64,000 bases of DNA from Epilithonimonas zeae (lineage in GTDB: Bacteria > Bacteroidota > Bacteroidia > Flavobacteriales > Weeksellaceae). The first letter of the stretch is position 1, and the number at the start of each line of letters is the position of its first letter. The stretch is taken from positions 2,520,581 through 2,584,580 of the forward strand of contig NZ_FSRK01000001.1 in NCBI RefSeq assembly GCF_900141765.1. The letters run 5' to 3'. The position numbers and the translations under genes are program-made. The notes below the pieces were generated by a model. The model ran no database searches, was not told the DNA's origin, and worked only from the letters and a program-made list of their open reading frames with translations. This document shows, piece after piece, positions 36,317-44,385 of the stretch.

Positions 36317-38650
36317 TTATTTGTTGTTGTAGCCATAGCCATACTTATTGCCATAGCCAAAGTTTTGCTTTGTTACATCATTTAGTATAAATGCCACATT
36401 ATTTAATTTCCCTGTCTCAACAGAGTCGTTTGCAAATTCTATAAGTTTCTTATCTGTGAAATTAGCCCTTGTAACATATAGCTCAAGATCTGCGTGCTTT
36501 ACAAAAGTAAAAGTATCCGTTACTAAAAGTAATGGAGCTGTGTCTACAATAATATAATTATACCTTACTTTTAGCTCTTCTAATAACATCCCTAACCTTC
36601 CATTTGTAAGTAATTCTGTTGGATTAGGTGGAATTGTCCCTGAATAAATAATATCACACTTATCGTTACTTGGATTTTTGAATAAAATCTCATCGACAGT
36701 AATGTGATCATCGTACAAATATTCCGTTAGACCTTTCCCTGGATTAACACCATCATTGTATCGTTGGAGTTGTGGATTTCTAATATCTGTGCCTATAATA
36801 ACAACTTTATTCCTACTAGAGTTAGTAAGAGTTAAAGCCAGATTCATTGATACAAATGTTTTACCCTCACCTTTAACAGAAGATGTCACAAAAATAACAT
36901 TATTATCAGCATTTTTTGGTAATAAAAAATCAATATTTGTATTTAAGATCCTAAAAGATTCTGCTAATTGAGAAAAATCATTTCGTTTAACCAGATGATC
37001 TATATTTTTACTGATAGCGGGAATCTCTGCAACTATAGGAATTTTGGTTAATAACTTAAGATCATCTTTTGAACTAATTTTGGTATTGAATAGTTCCTTT
37101 AAATAAATTATTACAAATGGTAACAGGCATCCGAAGACGAGACTTAATAATAATATAATTATCTTCTTAGGTGCCACAGGTTTATCAGAAACAAATGCAG
37201 GTTCTACGACTCTCGCTTTTGGTGCAACAACGGCTAAAGAAATTGCCGTTTCCTCACGTTTTTGTAGAAGTAATAAGTAAAGATTCTCTTTGATTTGCTG
37301 TTGCCTTTCCAGACTTCGGAAAAGTTTTTCCTGATAAGGTATTTTCGTAATCTTCGATCCTATATTATTCTGCTCACTTATATACTCATCAAGCGCCAAT
37401 TGTATAGCAACTTTATTTTTTTTCAAGGATTCTTCAATAGATTTTTTCATAGAATCAATCTGTTGCGTAATATCTAATACGATAGGATTCTGCGGTGTGG
37501 CATTTTCCAACAATCTATTCCTTTCTATTACAAGTTTATTATATGCTGCAATATTATTATTGGATTCACTATTATCCAACCCAATGTTAATAGGAAGAAC
37601 TTGATAGCCGTTCTGCCTGTTGAGATAAGATATAAGATCTTGATTCAATTCAAACTGCGCCCCTAATTCAAGCTGCTTTTTCCTCGCATCCGAAGAACTC
37701 TCAAGATTGATCTTCGATTCTGTCATCAGGTCTGTTATTTTATGATCTGTCTTAAATTTTTCTTTTTCAGATTCTACATCTCCTAACTCTCTTGAGATTT
37801 TTACAATTCTTTGATCAATGAATTCCTTTGTTTTTTGTGATTCAGAATTTTTGTCTAAAATAGCATCCTTATTATAAGAGTCGATTAAAGATTTCAGAAT
37901 TTTTTTTGCTTTATCAGTTTGTGGATAATTAAGAGACAAATTAATTATTGTAGCATCTTTGTCGGCTAGATCTACTTGCACCAACCTTTGTATAGAAGAT
38001 GCCGCACCCTCTAACGTATTGAAATAAATTTTAAATTGATTACCAATCTTACCCACTTTTTCAGAATCAAATAACCTGTTTTTTGCAATAATTATATTGG
38101 CAAAAGGTAAACTGATATATCTACCAAAGACAACTTTTTGAGAAATGTTATATTCTTCTGATTCTAAAACAGGTTGACTATCTTCAAAACGCAATAAAAA
38201 AGGTTCTTTTGGGAACTTTTTATTTTTCTTTTCGTTGATTATATGAATGGCTACCGGAGAGGTATCACCAAAAAGTTCTTTTTCAACAATATCATTGGTT
38301 TGATATATGGAAACTTGCAGTTGATTATTAGAAACTATATCTCTTGCTAATTTTTTTGTCTTAAAAACTTCTAACTCATTTTCAATACTATTAGTACTCA
38401 TCCCACCAAAGCCGGAAAGTCCTTCCAAAACACCAACATCACCTACACTTGCTCCGAGTGATTTTTTGGCATCCTTTATAAGTACTGCACTTCTCACATT
38501 ATATATTGGCAGAGATGTTTTTATATAGGCAAAGGCTAATACCAATGCTATAAAAACACCAATAAGAAACCAGTACCATTTTGACAGGTAAGGTTTTAGT
38601 ACTGCGTGAATATCAAATTCTGAGGGGTTATTAGTGTTTTTTTCCATCAT
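36317..38650 (-). CDS. wzc: Wzc-like polysaccharide co-polymerase / tyrosine autokinase (copy 2)
   Basis: The 777 residues have the same architecture as copy 1: Wzz domain, membrane helices near 24-45 and 500-520, Walker A GEGKT near 592, A' VIIGTDIRNPQ, and Walker B YIIVDTAP. The tail NFGYGNKYGYGYNNK shares the Tyr pattern. The sequences are similar over nearly all their length but not identical, so this is an older tandem duplication. Two adjacent ATGs (38650, 38647) are equivalent starts. The gap to copy 1 is 8 nt. Confidence 0.93.
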   Translation of the reverse strand: MMEKNTNNPSEFDIHAVLKPYLSKWYWFLIGVFIALVLAFAYIKTSLPIYNVRSAVLIKDAKKSLGASVGDVGVLEGLSGFGGMSTNSIENELEVFKTKKLARDIVSNNQLQVSIYQTNDIVEKELFGDTSPVAIHIINEKKNKKFPKEPFLLRFEDSQPVLESEEYNISQKVVFGRYISLPFANIIIAKNRLFDSEKVGKIGNQFKIYFNTLEGAASSIQRLVQVDLADKDATIINLSLNYPQTDKAKKILKSLIDSYNKDAILDKNSESQKTKEFIDQRIVKISRELGDVESEKEKFKTDHKITDLMTESKINLESSSDARKKQLELGAQFELNQDLISYLNRQNGYQVLPINIGLDNSESNNNIAAYNKLVIERNRLLENATPQNPIVLDITQQIDSMKKSIEESLKKNKVAIQLALDEYISEQNNIGSKITKIPYQEKLFRSLERQQQIKENLYLLLLQKREETAISLAVVAPKARVVEPAFVSDKPVAPKKIIILLLSLVFGCLLPFVIIYLKELFNTKISSKDDLKLLTKIPIVAEIPAISKNIDHLVKRNDFSQLAESFRILNTNIDFLLPKNADNNVIFVTSSVKGEGKTFVSMNLALTLTNSSRNKVVIIGTDIRNPQLQRYNDGVNPGKGLTEYLYDDHITVDEILFKNPSNDKCDIIYSGTIPPNPTELLTNGRLGMLLEELKVRYNYIIVDTAPLLLVTDTFTFVKHADLELYVTRANFTDKKLIEFANDSVETGKLNNVAFILNDVTKQNFGYGNKYGYGYNNK

Positions 38651-38675
38651 CTTATCAATGAAACTGAAAAAATAT

Positions 38676-39479
38676 TTATCTGAATAGTAAGGCCAAAAGT
38701 CCTACAACAACTGAGGCTATCGATATAAATACACCTGCTTGCGGTCCAAATGCTGAGGAATTTTTCTTTGTATTATTGGGAGAAACATATACAACATCGT
38801 TTTGCTTCATATAATAATAGGGAGAATTAATAAACTCAGCATTTGTCAAGTCTATATATTCTTTACTAGTCACCCCATTTATATTCCTGATAACTAATAC
38901 ATTTTTCCTTTGTCCATATATTGTTAAATCTCCTGCCAGTCCCAAAGTAGCAAGCAAGGTCATAGATTGCCCATCTGGAACCAAAAAAGCTCCCGGCTTG
39001 TTAACCTCTCCCAATACTGTTACTTTAAAATTAGTATTTCGAATGTTCACTCCAGGGTCTTTCACATACTTTTTAAGACCTTCTTTCAAGATATCACGAA
39101 ACTCCTCAATTGTTTTTCCAGTGGTATTTAGTTTTCCAAGTATTGGATACTCTATATTAGAATTAGAATCTACGATATATGTGGGTCCAGAAACAGAGCT
39201 TTGTGCTTGTACAGGCAAATTACTACTCGGTAATGAAAATTGAGAGACATCACTCGACGAATAATTCTGATTAAAAGGTCTTACAACATCATTATCCTTT
39301 GCCGACACAGAAATCATCAATTGATCTCCAGGCTGAATTGTAAAAGTAGATGTTTGTATCGATGCTTGAATTGCTGTTTGCTCTATATTTTTCATGTAAT
39401 CAATATCTTCTTTTACTTTGCACGAAAATATAACACAAAATAATGAAGCCATAAAGATTATGGATAAAGCTCTTCTCAT
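38676..39479 (-). CDS. wza: Wza-like polysaccharide export outer-membrane lipoprotein
   Basis: The 267 residues carry a lipoprotein signal (ASLFCVIFSCK, Cys near residue 20). The poly_export domain follows: TFTIQPGDQLMISVSAKD and NIEYPILGKLNTTGKTIEEF. An SLBB-like part (VTVLGEVNKPGAFLVPDG) comes after it, and a C-terminal hydrophobic helix would cross or anchor in the outer membrane. It forms the exit channel paired with Wzc. It is upstream of the two wzc genes; the start-to-stop gap is 25 nt. Confidence 0.93.
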   Translation of the reverse strand: MRRALSIIFMASLFCVIFSCKVKEDIDYMKNIEQTAIQASIQTSTFTIQPGDQLMISVSAKDNDVVRPFNQNYSSSDVSQFSLPSSNLPVQAQSSVSGPTYIVDSNSNIEYPILGKLNTTGKTIEEFRDILKEGLKKYVKDPGVNIRNTNFKVTVLGEVNKPGAFLVPDGQSMTLLATLGLAGDLTIYGQRKNVLVIRNINGVTSKEYIDLTNAEFINSPYYYMKQNDVVYVSPNNTKKNSSAFGPQAGVFISIASVVVGLLALLFR

Positions 39480-39506
39480 ATATAATAATTCTTAACTGAA
39501 GGTTTG

Positions 39507-39514
39507 CAAATATA
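39507..39514 (-). promoter_or_regulatory. Possible internal promoter before wza (TATATTTG)
   Basis: TATATTTG on the minus strand matches TAnnTTTG and lies 28 nt before the wza ATG. The -33 TTG is lacking. If real, it would let the export genes be transcribed apart from the pgl-like cassette. Confidence 0.4.
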
Positions 39515-39521
39515 GGAATTC

Positions 39522-41453
39522 TTATTTATCTAACGATTCATATATAGAATTATTGCTTTTAAATTCTTTAACTATAGATTTTAGTATTCTCACTATTTCC
39601 TGCTTTTCTTCTTTTTTAGAAAATTCTATCACAAGATCTGTTAATTGATCTATTTCTGCAAATTGCATAGACGGATCCTTAGAAATCATAATTTTATCAT
39701 GAGAAGTAGGTAAAGTTCTTGCATTATCGCTTAGAAGCTCTTCGTATAATTTTTCACCTGGTCTTAAACCTGTATAAATAATTTTAATATCAATATCCGG
39801 CTCGAAGCCTGAAAGCTTAATCATTCTTTTTGCTAATTCTAATATTTTAACGGGATCTCCCATATCAAAAACATATATCTCACCTCCTGCTCCCATTGTT
39901 CCAGCATGCAATACTAATTCACAAGCTTCTGCTATGGTCATAAAATATCTCACAATTTCCGGATGAGTAATTGTAACAGGCCCCCCTTTTTCTATTTGTT
40001 TTCTAAAATGAGGGATGACAGATCCATTGGATCCCAAAACATTTCCAAAACGCGTTGTGATGAATTTTGTAGTATTTCCTTCTAAATTCTGAAGAGATTG
40101 AACAAATAATTCCGCCACTCTCTTGGAAGCTCCCATCACATTAGTAGGATTTACAGCTTTATCAGTTGAAACCATTACAAAACGGTTCACATTATATTTG
40201 TTTGAAAGCAAAGCCAAGTTTTTAGTTCCTAAAACATTAACCAAAACGGCCTCATGGGGATTATCTTCAACCAGTGGAACATGCTTATAAGCAGCAGCAT
40301 GATAAACCATCGAAAAATTATATTTAGCAAACAATGGTTCCAATCGACTAAGATTAGAGATATCTGCCAATATAAATTTAAAATTAATATGAGGATATAA
40401 CTCTCTCATCTCCAACTCAGTATCATAAAGCGGCGTTTCTGACTGATCTAAAATAATGATTTGCAGAGGCTCTAAAAGTGCCACTTGCCTTACAATTTCA
40501 CCACCTATTGAGCCTGCTCCACCTGTAACTAAAATTGTTTTTTGGAAGTGTCTTTTTTTAACTTCAAGATTATCTAACTTAATTTGTTTTCTGTTAAGCA
40601 AATCTTCAATTTGAATAGTCTTGATATTATTAATAATGTCGTTTGTCCTAAGCTTCTGCATTGCCGGCGCTTTGTAAATCTTAAGATTATATTCTAAAAA
40701 TAAATTAACCCAAAACTCTAATTCATCTTTCTGAAGTGCTTCTTTTATAACCAAAACTCCATTAATATCACTAATCCCATTTCTTAAATTATTAATGAAA
40801 TTCTGTTTGGTAATAATTTTTTTATCTAATAGTTTTATATTAACTTTTTTATTACTGTAAGATATAAAACCCTGAATATCAAACGGAAGATTAGGACTAG
40901 AAAGAATAACTTGGGCTATCGCAACAGATAAGTCATCATCGCCTAGTATATAAATTTTCTTTCTGCTAAGGCTTCTCTTATTTTCTTTAATGAGATTAAA
41001 TCCACCTTTCACACAAAGTCTGAAAACAAATAAACAAAGACATGAGATTGCAAAATATAACCCCAAAAAAGGTATTAATACTACTTTTTGCTGTGACCCA
41101 AAATAATAAGTATAGTTGATTATAATGATGGTTAAATTACTACAAAGATTTGCAAGAAATATTTTAAACAAATCAACAAAAGTAGAATGTCTTATGACTC
41201 CAAGATAAGTTTTAAATATATACATATAAAAAACATTAACCGAAATAAGAAACATAAAAACATAGAGTAAAGGAAAAACATCATAATGCTTCACCTCTAA
41301 CCCCATTATAAGTAAATGAGACGCAGTAAGAGAAAGAATCAATATTAATATATCAATAACTAAGATGACCCATCTTGGCAAAAATTTTAAGTCCGCAAGA
41401 TCCAGTACGTTATCATTCAGTGAAAATCTTTTAAGATTTTTAACCTTATCCAT
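39522..41453 (-). CDS. pglF: NDP-sugar 4,6-dehydratase, long membrane form (PglF/CapD/WbpM-like)
   Basis: The 643 residues have four N-terminal membrane helices (about 25-150), a first Rossmann-like region, then the extended SDR catalytic domain. That domain has VTGGAGSIGGEI (about 310), and STDKAVNPTNVMGASKRVAE, where the usual YxxxK Tyr is replaced by Met, as in the long dehydratases. It makes UDP-4-keto-6-deoxy-GlcNAc for the next enzyme. By position the product feeds PglE and PglD, the bacillosamine route. CapD-type assignment is also possible. Confidence 0.85.
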   Translation of the reverse strand: MDKVKNLKRFSLNDNVLDLADLKFLPRWVILVIDILILILSLTASHLLIMGLEVKHYDVFPLLYVFMFLISVNVFYMYIFKTYLGVIRHSTFVDLFKIFLANLCSNLTIIIINYTYYFGSQQKVVLIPFLGLYFAISCLCLFVFRLCVKGGFNLIKENKRSLSRKKIYILGDDDLSVAIAQVILSSPNLPFDIQGFISYSNKKVNIKLLDKKIITKQNFINNLRNGISDINGVLVIKEALQKDELEFWVNLFLEYNLKIYKAPAMQKLRTNDIINNIKTIQIEDLLNRKQIKLDNLEVKKRHFQKTILVTGGAGSIGGEIVRQVALLEPLQIIILDQSETPLYDTELEMRELYPHINFKFILADISNLSRLEPLFAKYNFSMVYHAAAYKHVPLVEDNPHEAVLVNVLGTKNLALLSNKYNVNRFVMVSTDKAVNPTNVMGASKRVAELFVQSLQNLEGNTTKFITTRFGNVLGSNGSVIPHFRKQIEKGGPVTITHPEIVRYFMTIAEACELVLHAGTMGAGGEIYVFDMGDPVKILELAKRMIKLSGFEPDIDIKIIYTGLRPGEKLYEELLSDNARTLPTSHDKIMISKDPSMQFAEIDQLTDLVIEFSKKEEKQEIVRILKSIVKEFKSNNSIYESLDK

Positions 41454-41473
41454 TTTATTTGGTTAGTTATTTT

Positions 41474-42607
41474 TTAAAATTGGTATTTACTTATTACTTC
41501 ATTAATTCTTTTTTTATCATCACTTGTTAAATTAGATCCTGAAGGAAGACATAAGCCTCTTTTAAATAAATCTTCTGCAACAGTTTCTCCATAATATGGA
41601 CAATCTTTAAAAACTGGCTGAAGGTGCATCGGTTTCCATAATGGACGCGTTTCTATATTTTCTTCTGCAAATGCAGTCATTAATTCCAGATTTGTTTTTT
41701 CTGTAAGGGTAGGATTAATTGTTATACTTGTTAACCAATGATTGGAATAGAAATCTGAACTTATTTCTGAAAAAACATTCACCGCTTCTATATTTGAAAA
41801 TAAACTTTTATAAAAGTCATGATTTTCTCTTCTCTTTTGCACTCTTTGTTCTAAAACTTCCATTTGTCCCCTACCAATTCCGGCGCAGATATTACTCAAT
41901 CTATAATTATATCCAATCTCCGAGTGCTGATAATGGGGTGCATTGTCTCTTGCTTGAGTTGACAAGAAAATTGTTTTATCTTTTTGTTCTTTGGTATTAG
42001 TTACTAAGGCACCTCCTCCAGACGTTGTAATAATTTTATTGCCATTAAAAGAAAGTAAAGCAAATTCTCCAAAAGTTCCGCAATGTCTGCCTTTGTAAGT
42101 AGAGCCCAAGGATTCAGCACTATCCTCTACTAATGGAATATCATATTTATTACATACTTCCAAAAGCTCATCCATCATTGCTGGCATACCATACAGATGA
42201 ACAACAATAACGGCTTTTGGTTTTTTATTTTTTTTGATTCTATCCTGGATAGCTTGTTCTAAGTAAACCGGTGACATATTCCAATTAGATTCATCAGAAT
42301 CAACAAAGACAGGATTGGCTCCCAAGTATTTAATTGGATTAGCAGAAGCCGAAAAAGTAAACGATTGGCAGATTACCTCATCTCCATATCCAACACCTAA
42401 TTGAACTAATGCTAAATGTAAAGCTGCAGTTCCCGAACTAAGTGCAGAAACAAACTTATTTTCATTAAGAAAATTTTCTATTGAAGTTTCAAATTCATCT
42501 ACATTTTTTCCTAACGGAGCAACCCAATTTTGATCGAATGCATCTTGAACATATTTCATTTCTCCTCCACCCATATGTGGAGATGATAACCAGATTTTAG
42601 ATTTCAT
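41474..42607 (-). CDS. pglE: UDP-4-amino-4,6-dideoxy-GlcNAc transaminase (PglE-like)
   Basis: The 377-residue DegT/DnrJ/EryC1/StrS aminotransferase starts KIWLSSPHMGGGEMKYVQDAF, the hallmark of PglE/WeeJ. The PLP Lys is in LLSFNGNKIITTSGGGALV. EDSAESLGSTYKGRHCGTFG and LSNICAGIGRGQM are further conserved parts. It aminates the 4-keto sugar from the dehydratase next to it. It is distinct from the FdtB-like enzyme at 31577, so the locus makes two amino sugars. Confidence 0.88.
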   Translation of the reverse strand: MKSKIWLSSPHMGGGEMKYVQDAFDQNWVAPLGKNVDEFETSIENFLNENKFVSALSSGTAALHLALVQLGVGYGDEVICQSFTFSASANPIKYLGANPVFVDSDESNWNMSPVYLEQAIQDRIKKNKKPKAVIVVHLYGMPAMMDELLEVCNKYDIPLVEDSAESLGSTYKGRHCGTFGEFALLSFNGNKIITTSGGGALVTNTKEQKDKTIFLSTQARDNAPHYQHSEIGYNYRLSNICAGIGRGQMEVLEQRVQKRRENHDFYKSLFSNIEAVNVFSEISSDFYSNHWLTSITINPTLTEKTNLELMTAFAEENIETRPLWKPMHLQPVFKDCPYYGETVAEDLFKRGLCLPSGSNLTSDDKKRINEVISKYQF

Positions 42608-42718
42608 TAATAGTGACTAATTTAGAATCGCCCAAATTCATTTTTATTATTAACAAAGTTAATATTATTTAACTTTATTACGGAAAATTATTTAACCAGA
42701 TAGAAAATAATATTTATA

Positions 42719-43330
42719 CTATTTTGGAATGTTATTTATTATTTTCGCAGGATTTCCTACTACTATCACATTATCAGGCACATCATTGATAACAACAGCA
42801 CCAGCTCCTACTACAGACCATTTCCCAATTATAACATTTTGTTTAATAGAGGCACCGATACCTACCTGAGCACCTTCTTTAACTTTTATATTACCTGCAA
42901 GAGCAGCGTTGGGCGAAATATGTACAAAATCTTCAATTTCACAGTCGTGGTCTATACAGGCAGAAGTATTGACAACACAATGATTACCTACTTGAACAGA
43001 AGAATTAATCACCGCTCCAGCCATCACTACATTACCATGACCAAAAACAGCAGTTCTGGATATTATAGAACTAGGATGTATCAAATTAAAATCAGCCGAT
43101 TTGTACTTTAAAGAATTACTTTTTCTATTATAATTACTTCCAAATGCATAAAATATATTCTCTTTTTGTAATAGAGAATCAATGTCATTGGAGACATTAT
43201 AATCTAGTATAGTTGTAACATTTATATTCTGATCATAAATACCAGTAATTTTATAACCTAAATCCTCAGCTATTTCAATTACTACTTTTGCGTGTCCTCC
43301 CGCGCCCAAAATACAGACTTCTTTATTCAT
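42719..43330 (-). CDS. pglD: UDP-4-amino-sugar N-acetyltransferase (PglD/NeuD-like)
   Basis: The 203 residues have an N-terminal PglD-type nucleotide-binding subdomain ([20 protein letters not shown]), then left-handed beta-helix repeats ([32 protein letters not shown]) and a C-terminal VVGNPAKII. It would acetylate the 4-amino group to give UDP-N,N'-diacetylbacillosamine. The start overlaps the end of pglC by 8 nt, so the two are translated together. Confidence 0.87.
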   Translation of the reverse strand: MNKEVCILGAGGHAKVVIEIAEDLGYKITGIYDQNINVTTILDYNVSNDIDSLLQKENIFYAFGSNYNRKSNSLKYKSADFNLIHPSSIISRTAVFGHGNVVMAGAVINSSVQVGNHCVVNTSACIDHDCEIEDFVHISPNAALAGNIKVKEGAQVGIGASIKQNVIIGKWSVVGAGAVVINDVPDNVIVVGNPAKIINNIPK

Positions 43331-43928
43331 TCCCTTTGAAATTTTCTGTAGTTGCTACACCAGCTGTGTTGATTCCTTCGCTTTTAATTACTTTTTTTAT
43401 GGTCAATAAAAATATCTTTAAGTCCAAAAGTAAGCTTAAATTGTTCACATAATAAACATCAAATATAAATTTCTGTTGCCAGGTAATTGCATTACGTCCA
43501 TTGACTTGAGCCCAGCCGGTAATACCTGGTTTTATATTGTGTCTTTTTTTCTGCTCATCATTATACAATGGGAGATAATGGACCAAGAGAGGTCTTGGAC
43601 CTATAAAACTCATATCGCCTTTTAAAACATTGATTAATTGTGGTAACTCATCTAAAGAAGTTTTTCTGACAAACTTACCTAACTTTGTAAGTCTCAATTC
43701 ATCGGATAAAAGATTACCAAACTCATCTTTTTGATCCGTCATGGTCTTGAATTTTATAATTTTAAAAACCTTTTCATTTTTACCCGGACGATCTTGTAAA
43801 AAAAACACATTCTTCTGATTAAAAAAATATAATAAGATAATTATTATTACAAATACAGGAGATAGCATCAGAACAAGTAAAAACGCAAAAACAAAATCAA
43901 ACAAAGGTTTTATGAAAATTTTATACAT
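43323..43928 (-). CDS. pglC: Short phosphoglycosyl transferase (PglC-like)
   Basis: The 201 residues have one N-terminal re-entrant hydrophobic segment (about 6-35). The transferase core has [34 protein letters not shown] and [15 protein letters not shown]. This is the monotopic form without the extra helices seen in WcaJ. It transfers the sugar-1-phosphate, here likely diacetylbacillosamine, to undecaprenyl phosphate. I use the ATG at 43928; the frame extends four codons to a TTG, which is unlikely. It is the first gene of the sugar part. Confidence 0.9.
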   Translation of the reverse strand: MYKIFIKPLFDFVFAFLLVLMLSPVFVIIIILLYFFNQKNVFFLQDRPGKNEKVFKIIKFKTMTDQKDEFGNLLSDELRLTKLGKFVRKTSLDELPQLINVLKGDMSFIGPRPLLVHYLPLYNDEQKKRHNIKPGITGWAQVNGRNAITWQQKFIFDVYYVNNLSLLLDLKIFLLTIKKVIKSEGINTAGVATTENFKGNE

Positions 43929-43938
43929 CAGGTAAAAC

Positions 43939-43967
43939 AAATCCGAAATTATTGAAATTTCGGATTT
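43939..43967 (-). terminator. Hairpin between the small PID-CTERM-like gene and pglC
   Basis: AAATCCGAAAT / ATTTCGGATTT (43939-43967) lies between the stop at 43974 and the ATG at 43928. The U-run is weak (TTTGTTTTACC on minus). It may partly terminate or protect the message. Confidence 0.6.
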
Positions 43968-43973
43968 AAAAAT

Positions 43974-44276
43974 TTAAATATTAATTTTATTCTTTTTTCT
44001 TTGATAATATATGGCTAACATAATACCAGTTAATAACAACACCGGAACAAATCCATTAATAGGGACCGGTTCACCAGGGTTACCTGGACCTTCTGGTTGT
44101 TCACCACCTGGAGGTAATGCTGATGCTGTTGTTGGTTCTTCTTCAAATGCTGAAGTTTGATTAACAGCATTTTCCTGACTAACTTTGGATTGCTCATTAT
44201 CAAAAGCATTCTCCTTAAATTGAGCAAAAGACATTATACTTAAACTCAGGTATATTAAGATCAAATATTTTCTCAT
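43974..44276 (-). CDS. Small secreted protein with PID-CTERM/exosortase-like C-terminal tail
   Basis: The 100 residues begin MRKYLILIYLSLSIMSFAQ, a clear signal peptide; I use this ATG because the 31 upstream codons do not look like coding sequence. The middle is Glu/Ser/Pro-rich and disordered (SALPPGGEQPEGPGNPGEP). The end is PINGFVPVLLLTGIMLAIYYQRKKNKINI: a short PxNG motif, a membrane helix and a basic tail. This tripartite layout is that of exosortase sorting signals; flavobacterial PID-CTERM tails have P-I-D-G at the same place. No sorting enzyme is in the window. It stands at the head of the polysaccharide locus, after the T9SS genes. Confidence 0.75.
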   Translation of the reverse strand: MRKYLILIYLSLSIMSFAQFKENAFDNEQSKVSQENAVNQTSAFEEEPTTASALPPGGEQPEGPGNPGEPVPINGFVPVLLLTGIMLAIYYQRKKNKINI

Positions 44277-44385
44277 CGATGGTTTAAAACTAAACATATT
44301 TTTCAGGTTGTAAAGATATAAAAATTTAACAAAATCCTTAAAATTATTAACATTAAATAATATTAACAATACTTTTAAGAATTAT

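Noticed and set aside
43929..43940. pglC start at TTG 43940
   Set aside because: The ATG four codons later fits the PglC N-terminus, and the TTG overlaps the hairpin arm.
44277..44369. Upstream extension of the small PID-CTERM-like gene
   Set aside because: The 31 extra residues would bury the signal peptide; the ATG at 44276 starts directly with it.
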